Position numbers and translations under genes: made by a program. Below are positions 1 to 9,369 of a DNA stretch of 64,000 nt, one piece after another. This stretch comes from JAOUEA01 sp963810945. GTDB lineage: Bacteria; Actinomycetota; UBA4738; HRBIN12. The notes under the pieces are model-generated. The model was not told the origin of the DNA and ran no database searches. It saw nothing but the letters and a program-made list of their open reading frames with translations. Position 1 is the first letter of the stretch, and every line of letters starts with the position of its first letter. The stretch is from assembly GCA_963810945.1 (NCBI GenBank), contig CAWEPI010000008.1, forward strand, positions 1,178,001 to 1,242,000. Reading direction: 5' to 3'.

Positions 1-222
1 GCGCTGCCGGCCGCATGCGCGGCGCTCAATCAGGTGCAGATCGCGGGCCAGCGGCTCACGGTCGAGGCGGCGATGACCGGGGACCGCGATCTGGTGCACG
101 CGGCCGTCGCGCTCGATCCCCTCACGAGCGCCGTGCAGACCCTGCCGAACATCCGGGAGATGGTCGATCGGATGCTGGAGGCTGAGGCGCCGTGGCTCCC
201 GAGGTTCGCCTCGGGACGGTAG
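1..222 (+). CDS. GH4-family alpha-galactosidase-like glycosidase, 3' end only
   Basis: This is the last 73 codons of a gene that begins left of the window. The reading frame is open from base 1 and ends in TAG at 220-222. The visible pattern (VEAAMTGDRDLVHAAVALDPL, then IREMVDRMLEAEAPWLPRF) matches the C-terminal helices of family 4 glycoside hydrolases such as MelA-type alpha-galactosidases, which are NAD- and Mn-dependent cytosolic enzymes. The catalytic N-terminal Rossmann part is not in view, so substrate (alpha-galactoside, phospho-sugar or other) cannot be called. Confidence 0.7.
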   Translation, partial: ALPAACAALNQVQIAGQRLTVEAAMTGDRDLVHAAVALDPLTSAVQTLPNIREMVDRMLEAEAPWLPRFASGR

Positions 223-286
223 GGCGCTCGGGGAATGTCGATCGGCACACCCGGGTTGCTCCCCGCATCCACCCGGAGGAGGACCG

Positions 287-1225
287 ATGAAGGCTCTAGC
301 GTTGCAGGCGTTCGATGTTCCGCCCGCCCTGATCGACGTGGAGGATCCCGTGGCGGCTGCGGGCGAGGTGCTGGTGCGGATGGCCGCTGCCTCGGTGAAC
401 GCGTACGACCTGGGGGTCGCGTCCGGTGCGATGAAGGCTTACCTGCCGTACGAGTTCCCCGCCGTGATCGGCAACGACCTGGCGGGACGGATCGAGGCTC
501 TGGGTGACGGCGTCGAGGGGCTCACGGTCGGCGCTCGGGTGTTCGGGATGATGGGCATGAAGGGCGCGATCCACGACGGAACGTTCGGCGAGCTCGCGAC
601 CCCGCAGGCGGCATCGATCGCGATCGCACCCGACGCCCTGGCCGACGTCGACGCGGGTGCGCTCGCCGTGGCCGGCACCACCGCGATGAGCGCCGTCGAG
701 GCTCTCGCGCCCGGCGAGGGCGCCCGCGTCCTGGTCGTCGGCGCGACGGGGGGCGTCGGCACGTTCGCGGTCCGGCTGGCGGCTCTCCGAGGCGCGCATG
801 TGATCGCCTCCGTGCGCCCGGGGGACGAGGGGTTCGTCACCGACCTGGGTGCCGCGGAGACCGTCGACTACACCGACGACGTCGTCGCGACGATCCGCGG
901 GCGCTACCCCGGCGGGATCGACGGGGTCATCGATGCGGTGAACCGCGACCACGCCGCGTTCGCGACGCTCGTGGGCCTCGTCGGTGCGGGCGGTCGCGCG
1001 GCGTCCGTCGTGGGGGGAGCGAGTGAGTCGACCGAGATCGGCGGCGCATCCGTGTTCAACGTCGGGGGCGAGCCGGCGCACCTGGGCTCCCTCGCCGACC
1101 TCGTCGTGCAGGGCAAGCTCCGGGTCGCGATCCGCCGCACCTACGCGCTCGACGATGCAGGCAAGGCGCTGCAGGACTTCGCCGCCGAGCACACCCTCGG
1201 CAAGCTGGCCATCACGATCGCCTGA
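287..1225 (+). CDS. NADPH:quinone oxidoreductase-like MDR-family dehydrogenase
   Basis: A 312-residue protein of the medium-chain dehydrogenase/reductase superfamily, quinone-oxidoreductase branch. An N-terminal GroES-like domain is followed by a Rossmann nucleotide-binding motif (VVGATGGVG, about residues 149-157). I see no zinc-binding Cys cluster, which fits the zinc-free quinone reductase branch. The start is well supported by GGAGGAGG a few bases before the ATG. It is probably a soluble NAD(P)H-dependent reductase of quinones or enones; the substrate is unknown. It follows the GH4 gene by 64 nt on the same strand and faces the next gene. Confidence 0.85.
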   Translation: MKALALQAFDVPPALIDVEDPVAAAGEVLVRMAAASVNAYDLGVASGAMKAYLPYEFPAVIGNDLAGRIEALGDGVEGLTVGARVFGMMGMKGAIHDGTFGELATPQAASIAIAPDALADVDAGALAVAGTTAMSAVEALAPGEGARVLVVGATGGVGTFAVRLAALRGAHVIASVRPGDEGFVTDLGAAETVDYTDDVVATIRGRYPGGIDGVIDAVNRDHAAFATLVGLVGAGGRAASVVGGASESTEIGGASVFNVGGEPAHLGSLADLVVQGKLRVAIRRTYALDDAGKALQDFAAEHTLGKLAITIA

Positions 1226-1240
1226 CGTCGCTCCGATGGC

Positions 1241-2230
1241 TCAGCCCAGGACGGCCTCCAGCACGCGGCAGGCGCGCAGGGTGACCCACTTGCTGGGTTT
1301 CCCTCGAGCGTCGAGGTCGCCCCAGGTCTTGCCGCGATAGGGGTACTCGTTCCGCCACCGGCCCGTCCGGTCCTGTTTCGAGAGCACGAGCTCGATCGCA
1401 TGGGCGAGGCGAGGATCCTTCGCGTGACCCAGCTCGCAGAGGACCTCCACGTTCTGTAGGACGTCGGCGACGTAGCCGGACGGGAAGCCGAGCTTGAACC
1501 AGTTGGCGCTCACCGTCGTGTCCGTCGGGTAGTCGGCCACGGCCGGATCACGAGAGAGGAGGAAGGCCGTGCCGTCGGCGATGGCCCTGCGCACCCGGCG
1601 CGTGCGACGTCGGGGAGGGACGGCGGCGAGCCCCCGCAGGCCCTTGACGGCCCCCCATGCGCACGGGAGCCCGCCGTTGATCCCGCAGGCGAACCCCGGC
1701 CCCGACGTGGTCGATGGGTGCCACGCGTCGATCCCCTCACCGGTGATCGTGCGCGCCTCGTGATCGATGGACGCCTGGACGCGCGCGTCGTCGAACCAAC
1801 CGAACCCGATCAGGGCCCGCAGCACGTTCCCGTTCAGGCAATGCACCACGCTGCCGTCTGTCGCGCGCCAGCCGAACCCACCGTTCGGCGCCTGCGCCTG
1901 TTCGAGGACGTAGCGACATGCGTTGCTGACGCGCGGATCCCGACCGTCGGCCCCGAGTTGGTCGAGGAATATCAGGGACCAGACGGTGCCGGTGTATTTG
2001 GGTCCGTACCCGGGGCCGGGCGTCACCCAGTAGCCCTCGGGATGCTGCGCGGCGAGCGTCGTCGCGATCGGCCCCGTCTTCATGGCCGCGGACCGCGCGT
2101 GGCGGACCAGAGGCGCATGCTCGGGCTCGTGGAGCAAGCACCGCAGGGCGAGGTGGCGGACAGCCGGTGCATCCCCATCGAGCAGCCAGTCGAGGGGATC
2201 GCCGTTCAACGCGCTCCGCCAGCCTTCCAA
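1241..2230 (-). CDS. Squalene/prenyltransferase-repeat (alpha/alpha toroid) protein
   Basis: A 329-residue protein with repeats of the prenyltransferase/squalene-oxidase type (segments such as QAPNGGFGWRA and GLPCAWGAVKGL), implying an alpha/alpha-barrel. The acidic DxDD motif of real class II terpene cyclases is not visible, so a cyclase role is unlikely. Similar stand-alone proteins are usually hypothetical or misnamed NifH-like. The frame is open to 2392, but I place the start at the TTG at 2230, preceded by GGAGGAGG with 6-nt spacing. Upstream codons are arginine-rich and overlap the promoter region of the divergent sulfatase gene. Function unknown. Confidence 0.7.
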   Translation of the reverse strand: MEGWRSALNGDPLDWLLDGDAPAVRHLALRCLLHEPEHAPLVRHARSAAMKTGPIATTLAAQHPEGYWVTPGPGYGPKYTGTVWSLIFLDQLGADGRDPRVSNACRYVLEQAQAPNGGFGWRATDGSVVHCLNGNVLRALIGFGWFDDARVQASIDHEARTITGEGIDAWHPSTTSGPGFACGINGGLPCAWGAVKGLRGLAAVPPRRRTRRVRRAIADGTAFLLSRDPAVADYPTDTTVSANWFKLGFPSGYVADVLQNVEVLCELGHAKDPRLAHAIELVLSKQDRTGRWRNEYPYRGKTWGDLDARGKPSKWVTLRACRVLEAVLG

Positions 2231-2324
2231 CCGCCGCCTCCTCCGACCCAGGCTAATCCGGAGTGCCGCCCACGGGTCGACGGTTCGATGGGTCTGTTCT
2301 CTTGTGATACAACTACGCGGTTGC

Positions 2325-2352
2325 TTGACGTCGACACTCCGTCCCGGATCAT
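2325..2352 (+). promoter_or_regulatory. Candidate sigma70-type promoter of the sulfatase gene
   Basis: A TTGACG -35 box at 2325-2330 is followed after 16 nt by GATCAT at 2347-2352, which matches four of six -10 positions. It sits in the divergent gap about 20 nt before the GTG start at 2371. The -10 is weak; this is inference from pattern only. Confidence 0.35.
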
Positions 2353-2370
2353 GCGAGCGATGCCGAAGCC

Positions 2371-3873
2371 GTGAGGAGGTTCCTGGTCTCACTCGCGGTC
2401 ATCGCAGCGCTTCCTCTTGCCCTGGCCCTGGGCTCGCTCGCTCCGGCCGTCTCGTCGGCGACGGCCGTTCGTGCCGTCCGGGCGTCCGCACCGCCCAACG
2501 TGGTCATCATCATGACCGACGATCAGCGGTGGGACACGATGACGAAGCGCTTCATGCCGCAGCTCGCGGATATCGCGTCGCAGAACCCGTCGATCGCCTA
2601 CACGAACGCCTTCGTCCCGAACGCGCTGTGCTGTCCGAGCAGGTCGTCCACCTTGACCGGGGACTACTCGCACACGACGGGCGTCTACGGCAACGTCGGG
2701 GAATGGGGTGGGTTCGGCTCCTTCACCCCGCCGCCCGACGGGCACAGCACGAGCTCGATCAACGACACCACGACGATGGCCGTCGACATGCAGGCTGCCG
2801 GCTATCGGACAGCGCTCGTCGGCAAGTACCTCAACGGCTATCCGTCGCATCACTACGACTACGTGCCTCCGGGGTGGGATCGGTGGTTCGCGGTCGGGAC
2901 CGGCGTCTACTACGACTACTACGCGGCGACCCCGGCCGGGAGGTCGTGGCTCTACGGTTCGACGCCGCAGGACTACGTCACCCGCGTCCTGGCCGACAAG
3001 GCGAAGGGGTTCGTCCGCACGCTCAGCGACCGGCCGTTCTTCCTCTACTACGCGACGACGGCGCCCCATGGGCCGGCCATCCCGGATCCGCGCGACGTCG
3101 GGAGGTTCGACGTGAGCGGATACCGGCAGCCGCCCTCGTTCGGGAAGCCCGAGGCCGGAGCCCCGCGGTACATCAAGGACATCGCATGGGACGCGGCCAA
3201 GATCGAGAAGACCAACGAGGTTCACGCGGCACAGCTGGACACGAACTTCGGGGTCGATCGGTCGATCGGCCAGATCTGGGACGTGCTCCCGTCCAACACC
3301 CTCGTCCTGTTCATGTCGGACAACGGATACGCGTGGGGCGAGCACACGTGGACGAACAAGCAGGTCCCCTACGCGGAGAGCCTGCGCGTCCCCATGATGC
3401 TGATCGGGAAGGATCTCAAGAGCCCGCTCCCGAACGCGAACGATCCCTGTCCGCGGATGTATCGGTTCGCCCGGAACTGCGATGCCCGGCTGGTGCTGAA
3501 CGTCGACGTCCTCCCGACGCTGGAGCGCTTGGCGGGCGTGAGCCCGGGCCACCCGGTCGAAGGGTCGGACATGGCGACGTCTTCCAGGAGGGACTTCGTG
3601 CTGGAGCATTGGGACGGCGCGCCGAAGCACGTCGTGCCCACCTACTGCGGGGTCCGCTCGAGCGACTGGTTGTACGTGCGCTACAACGCGAGCGAGGAAC
3701 CCGTGGACGAGGCGCTCTTCGACGAGCAGGCGGACCGCTGGGAGATGGACAACCTCGCGGTGACCGATCCCGCCGACCCGGCCGTGGCCGCCGAGCTGGA
3801 CACGATGCGGCACCGGGCGGCGGCCCTATGCCGGGTGGGTGGAGGCATCTACCCGGACGACTGGCCCTTCTAG
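2371..3873 (+). CDS. Secreted type I sulfatase (arylsulfatase family)
   Basis: A 500-residue exported sulfatase. An N-terminal signal peptide covers about residues 1-30. The metal-binding aspartates are D50/D51 in IIMTDDQRWD. The sulfatase signature C-x-P-S-R is CCPSR with Cys87 as the residue that family members convert to formylglycine by FGE or AtsB. SDNGYAWGEH later supplies further metal ligands. It should hydrolyse sulfate esters outside the membrane; the substrate is unknown. No FGE gene is visible in the window. The start is a GTG at 2371; an upstream ATG at 2351 is in another frame and stops at once. Confidence 0.9.
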   Translation: MRRFLVSLAVIAALPLALALGSLAPAVSSATAVRAVRASAPPNVVIIMTDDQRWDTMTKRFMPQLADIASQNPSIAYTNAFVPNALCCPSRSSTLTGDYSHTTGVYGNVGEWGGFGSFTPPPDGHSTSSINDTTTMAVDMQAAGYRTALVGKYLNGYPSHHYDYVPPGWDRWFAVGTGVYYDYYAATPAGRSWLYGSTPQDYVTRVLADKAKGFVRTLSDRPFFLYYATTAPHGPAIPDPRDVGRFDVSGYRQPPSFGKPEAGAPRYIKDIAWDAAKIEKTNEVHAAQLDTNFGVDRSIGQIWDVLPSNTLVLFMSDNGYAWGEHTWTNKQVPYAESLRVPMMLIGKDLKSPLPNANDPCPRMYRFARNCDARLVLNVDVLPTLERLAGVSPGHPVEGSDMATSSRRDFVLEHWDGAPKHVVPTYCGVRSSDWLYVRYNASEEPVDEALFDEQADRWEMDNLAVTDPADPAVAAELDTMRHRAAALCRVGGGIYPDDWPF

Positions 3874-3937
3874 GGTCTCTGCTGGGGGTGGCGTTCTCCT
3901 TCACGCGCGGAGGACGTGGCGCTACGATGGTCGTGCA

Positions 3938-4126
3938 GTGTCACTCGCAGGGTTCCTCGTGTCGATCGCGATGTACGTCCTGATCTTCGGCGTGGTCACG
4001 GGAGGCCTCGCGGCGTGGATGACGCGGTCCGGATCCTCACCGTTGGGCGAGATGATCACGGCGTTCCGCACGCGCGCCGGGACCCGCAAGGGATCGAGCC
4101 CGGTCGAGTCGCACTCGGGTGGCTGA
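3938..4126 (+). CDS. Small one-pass membrane protein, unknown function
   Basis: A 62-residue protein with one hydrophobic helix at about residues 4-24 and a basic C-terminal tail. The GTG start at 3938 is chosen because a TACGAT -10-like box at 3923-3928 lies just upstream without a Shine-Dalgarno, the leaderless layout seen repeatedly here. The frame stays open upstream to 3839, but that part overlaps the sulfatase end and looks non-coding. I do not recognise a family. Confidence 0.5.
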   Translation: MSLAGFLVSIAMYVLIFGVVTGGLAAWMTRSGSSPLGEMITAFRTRAGTRKGSSPVESHSGG

Positions 4127-4167
4127 CGTCCGTCCGACAAGGATCGACCGCAACGGAGGAGGATCTG

Positions 4168-5051
4168 ATGCGAGCGTTCGCTTCGCTCCTCGCCTCGGTG
4201 GCGCTCGCCGCGGGCTTGCTGTCTGCACAGGCTCGGGCCGCCATCACTCCGTCGCCGAAGATCGCCGTCATCGTCTTGGAGAACACCGAGCGGGCGGACG
4301 TCGTGGGCCAACCCGCGGCGCCGTTCATGAACGCGATGATCGCTCAGGGAACGGAGTTCACCGACTACCACGGCTTCGCGGGGTCCGCGCACGACTATCG
4401 AGCCATGGTGGGTGGTGAGCAGACGGCCTCCGTGCCGGTCTCCAACAACCTGTACCACCAGTTCGACGCGGAGGGCGTCGGCTGGGTCAACCTGGAGGAG
4501 TCGATGGGGGGGAACTGCGGCGTTGATCCCTCACCGAACCTTGTCCCCGGCTCCGGCGACGTCCTCTACGCGAACGGGCATGATCCGGCGTATCAGTACC
4601 GGGCCAACACGACGTGCGGGGCCAACGACCAACCCCTCACCTCGGACGCTCAGCTCCAGTCGCTGCCGTCGTTCAGCTACATCGTGCCCAACAACTGCGA
4701 CAACGCGCACACGTTCCCCACGGGTGGAGACTGTCCGGCATATTTCGGCACCAATCACGGGTCGGGCAGCGATCGAGCTCGCGGATGCGTGGGTCGCGCA
4801 CGTCGTCGGGGTGATCACCGCTGCGGATCCGTCCGTCACGGTCTTCGTGACGTTCGACGAGAGCACGGGGGCCACGCAGCAGCTCGTCTATGCGGCTGCG
4901 ATCGGTCCGCGGATCATCGGTGGCGGTGGAGGACGCAGCCCGTTACGATCACTACTCGTTCTGCGCCGGGATCTGGCAGGCATACGGGCTCTCGGGTGTG
5001 GCGCCGAACGACGCCGCCACGGCGACGCCGCTCCCACTGGTTCCCGCGTAA
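4168..5051 (+). pseudogene. Secreted phosphoesterase (acid phosphatase/phospholipase C-like), two frameshifts
   Basis: A signal peptide (about 1-24) precedes an alkaline-phosphatase-superfamily phosphoesterase (VIVLENTERADVV, HGFAGSAHDY, SYIVPNNCDNAH, VFVTFDES, RYDHYSFCAGIWQAYGL), as in phospholipase C/acid phosphatases that release phosphate outside the cell. The reading frame changes near 4768 and again near 4927. Dropping one G from a short G run at each place restores a 293-residue protein ending in TAA at 5049-5051. The start ATG has GGAGGA upstream. Either a sequencing artefact or a recent pseudogene; I favour artefact because both halves are otherwise well conserved. Confidence 0.75.
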
Positions 5052-5086
5052 CCGCTGGTGCCGGGCTCGGAACGTACTCGCTGACC

Positions 5087-5673
5087 TCAGAGCGCCGGTG
5101 GAGGGGAGTGCGCCCCGGCGCGTCGCCACGAGATCAGCGTATAGGCGAAGACCCCGGCCACGATGGCGCCCAGGGTAACCTCGGACACCCATACGAGGGC
5201 GGGTGGCCAAAGCTGCCCGGTTGATCCACCGAGCCAGCGGCTCCAGGCAGAGTGATGCTGGCGAAGAACGCGGCGCTCACCCACGATCGCTGGACGCGCC
5301 AACGCTGTCCCAACAACCCGAACGTCGGACCGGTCACCAGACCGCCCAGGATGTACAACGGGTTGTACCGCTCCCTCGTGGTCACCGCGACGAGACCAGC
5401 CACGAAGCGGTCGAAGGTCCAGGGGTGGATCTCCATGGGGCTGTACGTCATGGCGAAGTAGCCGGCCAGCGCCGCTGCCGTAGCGACGAGGCCGAGCATC
5501 ATCGCCCTTCGCGGGCGCTCCTGCGTCATCCCGACCACGAACGGGAGGACGAGCCAGGGCGCGGACATCTGAGCGACCGTCGATGCCCAGGGCCCCAGCC
5601 ACGACATGCTCCCGAGGTACTGGTCCATCGCGCCGAAGGCGAGGCCCACGAGCGCCGCGAGGACGAATGCCAC
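5087..5673 (-). pseudogene. DUF6518-like integral membrane protein, one frameshift
   Basis: A small polytopic membrane protein of about 195 residues with four to five hydrophobic segments (AFVLAALVGLAFGAMDQYL, LPFVVGMTQERPRRAMMLGL, VSEVTLGAIVAGVFAYTL). It resembles the uncharacterised DUF6518 family, though I am not certain of that name. The last helix is in a different frame from the rest; a one-base deletion between about 5200 and 5270 explains this. The GTG start at 5673 follows a TATCGT box (5680-5685, minus strand) by 6 nt, so the mRNA is probably leaderless. It converges with the phosphoesterase gene. Confidence 0.6.
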
Positions 5674-5799
5674 ACGGGAACGATAGCGCGGAGGCGTGCG
5701 GGTCGAGAGCCCTGGCTCGGCCCCGGAGGCGGCGCCTAGACCTTGAGCACGACACTCGAGGCGATCCGACCTGAGCACGTCGTCAACTACGATCGGCGG

Positions 5800-6228
5800 A
5801 TGAACCCTCCGCGCACGCTCGACGACGTCCGGTCGCTCTTGGAGGCGCCGGCCGCGGCGGTCCTGGTCACCTATCGGCGCGACGGGTCCGCGGACGTGTC
5901 TCCGGTCTGGTTCCGCTTCACGGGAGAAGCCTTCGAGGTCGTGGTGGCGAAGGGCGACGTCAAGCTGAGCCACCTGACGAGGGATCCGCGCGCCGTGCTC
6001 ATGGTGTTCGAGGCCGGCGCTCCCTTCCGGGGCGTGAAGGTCCGCGCCGACGTCGAGCTGGACGAAGGGCACGTCGATGAGGTGCGCCGCGACATCGCTA
6101 CGCGCTACCTGGGGGTCGAGGCGGGAGAAGCGTTCGCCGCGGGACGGAGCGATGGCGCAGTGGTGCGGCTCCCCGCGTCGGCGGCACACGTGTGGGACCT
6201 CGCCGCCATCCTCCCCGGGCCTGCGTAG
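5800..6228 (+). CDS. Pyridoxamine-5'-phosphate-oxidase-fold (PPOX) protein
   Basis: A 142-residue split-barrel flavin-binding protein. The order LLEAPAAAVLVTYRRDGSADVSPVWF, then FEVVVAKGDVKLSHLTRDPR, is typical of PPOX-class, often F420-dependent, oxidoreductases of actinobacteria. Members reduce or oxidise small substrates with FMN or F420; substrate unknown. The ATG at 5800 is preceded by TACGAT at 5788-5793, consistent with a leaderless transcript. The next gene begins 1 nt after its stop, so the two are probably co-expressed. Confidence 0.85.
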   Translation: MNPPRTLDDVRSLLEAPAAAVLVTYRRDGSADVSPVWFRFTGEAFEVVVAKGDVKLSHLTRDPRAVLMVFEAGAPFRGVKVRADVELDEGHVDEVRRDIATRYLGVEAGEAFAAGRSDGAVVRLPASAAHVWDLAAILPGPA

Positions 6229-6229
6229 C

Positions 6230-6736
6230 ATGGGCGGGTGGACTGCCGACTCCCTCCTCTCCTTCGTCCGGTTCCACGCGTGGGCGAACGACCGGATCCT
6301 GACGACGACGGCGAGCCTGTCGGATGAGGAGCTCAGGGGGCCGGCGAACCTCGATCACGGCACCGCCTTCCAGACCCTCCGCCACCTCGTCGACGTCGAT
6401 TGGAGCTGGCGCGAGTTCTGCATCGGGAACGACGTCGGAGAGACCTACGTGTGGGACCACGGGTTCGCGCTCGACGATCTCCCCTCCATCCACGCCTTCT
6501 GCCTGGACGAGGATGCCCGCCTCCGGAGCCTCGTGGGATCCCTCGACGATGCCGCGCTGATCGAGCCGTGGGGGATGCGGACAGACTTCGCGCGGCCGCG
6601 TTGGCTGGTCATCGCACACATCGTCAACCACGGGACGCAACACCGCAGCGAGCTCGCTCGCCACCTCACCGAGTGTGGACATTCACCGGGCGAGCTCGAC
6701 CTCCTGGACGCGCCCGAACTTCCGTGGCCACGCTGA
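6230..6736 (+). CDS. DinB-family four-helix metal-binding protein
   Basis: A 168-residue protein of the DinB/YfiT four-helix-bundle superfamily: FHAWANDRIL near the N-terminus, TLRHLVDVDWSWRE, and HIVNHGTQHRSELARHL near the C-terminus. The histidines of these segments are the usual three-His metal site of thiol-dependent transferases of this fold. It may use a thiol such as mycothiol or bacillithiol, but no substrate can be deduced. The ATG start almost touches the stop of the PPOX gene, which indicates an operon. Confidence 0.85.
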   Translation: MGGWTADSLLSFVRFHAWANDRILTTTASLSDEELRGPANLDHGTAFQTLRHLVDVDWSWREFCIGNDVGETYVWDHGFALDDLPSIHAFCLDEDARLRSLVGSLDDAALIEPWGMRTDFARPRWLVIAHIVNHGTQHRSELARHLTECGHSPGELDLLDAPELPWPR

Positions 6737-6743
6737 CGGGTGA

Positions 6744-7423
6744 CTAGAGGCCCGGGGCGCGCACACCCACCTCGTCGAGGTGCGCGAGGAGGTCGGCCGG
6801 GTCCTCGTACACGCGGTAGGCACCCGCACGCGCGAGTTCCTCCTCCCCGTATCCGCCCGAGAGCAGGCCGACCCCGAGCGCTCGCGCGCGTCGTGCGGCG
6901 AGCAGGTCCCAGACGCTGTCGCCCACCACGACGGACTCCCCGATATCGGCGCCGAGGCGCTCGGCGGCGGCGAGGAACAGGTCGGGGTCCGGTTTGGCGT
7001 GTGCCACCTGGTCCCGCGTCACGATCGGCACGCCGTCGGGTACGCCGAGCATCTCGATCATCGGCGCCGCGGTCTCGAGGTAGCCGCTGGTCGCGATCGA
7101 CCAGGGCACGCCGAGGTCGGTGAGCGTGGCGAGCAGCTCGATCGCACCCGGCAACGGCCGGACCTGCCCCATGTCGCGCGCCGTACGCTTCGGCGTGGTA
7201 GCTCGCGAAGGAGGGCGGCGTCATCCGCGGTGACGGGACGCCCGGTCTCGCGCAGCATCGCGTTCGCGAGCAGGCCGCCGCTCATGCCGATCCTCCGATG
7301 GATGCGCCACACGGACAGGTGGATGCCGTCGCGGTCGAGCGCCTCCTGCCAAGCGAGCACGTGGTGGTACACGCTGTCCATCAGGGTTCCGTCGAGGTCG
7401 AACAGGAACGCCGGTCCGGCCAT
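6744..7423 (-). pseudogene. HAD-superfamily hydrolase (beta-phosphoglucomutase/phosphatase-like), two frameshifts
   Basis: The N-terminus carries the HAD motif I FLFDLDGTLMDS, and the C-terminal frame carries motif II/III/IV segments (IATSGYLETA, KPDPDLFLAAAERL, VVVGDSVWDLLAARRA). The middle (HAEAY) is in the third frame. Removing one base near 7210 and one near 7180 joins the three into a continuous 225-residue protein of the expected length. The family dephosphorylates or isomerises phosphorylated small molecules; substrate unknown. Probably an intact gene with sequence errors. It converges with the DinB gene. Confidence 0.75.
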
Positions 7424-7604
7424 GCCCCGACTCTACGAGCTTGCCGGCGGGCGCGTCGGGGGGCAGGGTGAAATGCCGAAGGTCGGCGCGACCGTTCTCC
7501 CCCACGATGAAGTCCTCGACCTGGTGCCGGACACTAACCAGATAGGCAGAAGATCCAGGAGCTGGCTCTGGAACCAAGTCGAAAGACGTAAGGAAGGACA
7601 GCCG

Positions 7605-8213
7605 TTGAAGGGATCGGGGCGGGGCCGTCCGGAGGAGGCTGCCGAACGCGGCCTCTTCGAGGCGCTCTTCCACAGGCACGCCGACTCGGTGCTCGCTTAC
7701 GCGCTTCGGCGGAGCGACGCCGATACGGCCGAGGACGTCGTGGCCGAGACCTTCGCCATCGCCTGGCGGCGGTTCGGCGACATCCCCGAGCCGGCCCTTC
7801 CCTGGCTGCTCGGCGTCGCCCGCCGGGTGCTCGCGAACAGCCGTCGGTCCTCGTCGCGCCGGGAGGCCCTTGCGGCTCGTCTGGTCGGGCAACCGAATGC
7901 CCAACCCGCGGATCCCACGGGAGAGATCGACGTCCGGCTCACGGCCCGCGCCGCGCTCGAGCGACTTTCGCCCGCCGAACGCGAGGCGATCGAGCTGCTG
8001 GCCTGGGAAGACCTCACCTCCGCCGAAGCCGCTGAGGTGCTCGGCTGCTCGCGTCGCGTCTTCGCGGTGCGGGTCCATCGCGGGCGGGGACGCCTTCGCC
8101 GGTACCTGTCCGAGGCACTCGATCCCACGCGAGCGGGACGGCCCGATCCCCCCTTCGGCCGGGCTGCCCGGCGCCCGATCGACATCGAAGATCCAGGAGG
8201 CGAGATAGCATGA
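7605..8213 (+). CDS. ECF-type RNA polymerase sigma factor
   Basis: A 202-residue sigma factor with region 2 (DADTAEDVVAETFAIAWRRF) and region 4 with a helix-turn-helix (LSPAEREAIELLAWEDLT, then AEAAEVLGCSRRVFAVRVHR). It should direct RNA polymerase to a small set of promoters. The frame is open far upstream; I choose the TTG at 7605 because AGGAAGGA sits at a good distance before it and homology begins just after. It overlaps the next gene by ATGA, so the two are translationally coupled, the usual layout of an ECF sigma factor and its antagonist. Confidence 0.85.
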   Translation: MKGSGRGRPEEAAERGLFEALFHRHADSVLAYALRRSDADTAEDVVAETFAIAWRRFGDIPEPALPWLLGVARRVLANSRRSSSRREALAARLVGQPNAQPADPTGEIDVRLTARAALERLSPAEREAIELLAWEDLTSAEAAEVLGCSRRVFAVRVHRGRGRLRRYLSEALDPTRAGRPDPPFGRAARRPIDIEDPGGEIA

Positions 8214-9286
8214 TCCGCGACCGACGCCGCAACCTCGATCTCGAGTGGGTGCGCATCGCCGACCCGCTCCGCGATCATCCGGTCGACCGCTGGTCCGACA
8301 CGGATGCGGCCGCGCGGCTGCTCCGCCAGATCCTCGCCGACGAGCAGCCTCGACCCGCCCAGGGGTTCGCCCGGCGGAGGCGCCCCACCGTGCGGACGCT
8401 GGTGGTGGCAGCGACGCTGTTGGTGCTCGCGTCCGGCGCTGCGGGGGCACGACTGCTCCTGGGAGGGCCGGCGCCGACGGCCGTGAAGGACGACCTCAGC
8501 GCGGTCGATCAGGGGATGCCGGCGGACCTCCGGCTCAACCCGGATGCGCGCAACGCTCGGCTCGTCGCGAGCGCGGACGGCGCGCAGCTCTACGCAGCCG
8601 ACCTCGCCGGGGGAGGCTACTGCGCGGAGATCGTGACGCCCGACGCCCGCGCGGCGGGCGCCGTCTGCACCCCGGAGCGAGCGCTCTCGCTCCAGCCGAT
8701 CGGTGTGACCGTTCCCTTCGTCGATCCCATAACGATCCACTCGCCGTTCGTCGTCGGAGGGCGGGTCAACGTGAGCGGCGTGGTGTCGCTCGACGCCGTC
8801 TTCCGTGACGGGACGAGAGAGCCGGTCATGCTGGGCGAAGACGGCTTCTACATCTTCGCCGTCTCGACCGCGCGCCTGCCCGACGCGCACCGCCACGGCC
8901 TCTCACTCGCGGCCTCCGACGAAGCCGGCGCGGCGATCGCCAGCGCCGACGTGCCGGCGACGGACTTCGGCGATCCTCGAGCGCAGGATGCCAGGCAGCC
9001 GATCTTCGTCTCGACGATCTCGACCCACAGCGACTTCACGAAGGTGCTCGGGGTCGAGGGCCGCGTCAACGCTCCCGGTGCCGCCACGCTCGAGCTCCAG
9101 TACCCCGACGGCACCGTCATCGATGTTCCGCTCGAGGCGGATGCTGGGTACCACTACGACCTGCCCGCCGCCCGCCGGGACGACCTGTTCACGCAACCCG
9201 GCCGGCTCGTGGCCCGGGACGCCCACGGGGACGAGATAGCGAGCGCGCCGGTGGCGGCCGTGGCGTACTGGCACGCGCAGGGATAG
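8210..9286 (+). CDS. One-pass membrane protein with duplicated extracellular domain, probable ECF antagonist
   Basis: A 358-residue protein: a cytoplasmic N-terminus of about 60 residues, one transmembrane helix at about 62-82, then a large outside part. The outside part holds two similar units of about 80 residues, one beginning near THSPFVVGGRVNVSGVV and one near THSDFTKVLGVEGRVNAPG. They look like Ig-like beta sandwiches that bind outside ligands. The position and 4-nt overlap with the sigma gene suggest an anti-sigma role, but the zinc-binding HxxxCxxC motif of ZAS anti-sigma factors is absent. That role is therefore inferred from context only. Confidence 0.65.
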   Translation: MIRDRRRNLDLEWVRIADPLRDHPVDRWSDTDAAARLLRQILADEQPRPAQGFARRRRPTVRTLVVAATLLVLASGAAGARLLLGGPAPTAVKDDLSAVDQGMPADLRLNPDARNARLVASADGAQLYAADLAGGGYCAEIVTPDARAAGAVCTPERALSLQPIGVTVPFVDPITIHSPFVVGGRVNVSGVVSLDAVFRDGTREPVMLGEDGFYIFAVSTARLPDAHRHGLSLAASDEAGAAIASADVPATDFGDPRAQDARQPIFVSTISTHSDFTKVLGVEGRVNAPGAATLELQYPDGTVIDVPLEADAGYHYDLPAARRDDLFTQPGRLVARDAHGDEIASAPVAAVAYWHAQG

Positions 9287-9369
9287 CGCGATGGGGAACG
9301 ACTAGGTCCGCCACATCGCGCACCGCTTGATGCCGTCCGCTTGCCCGCCAGCCGTTCCGCGCCTGTGCG

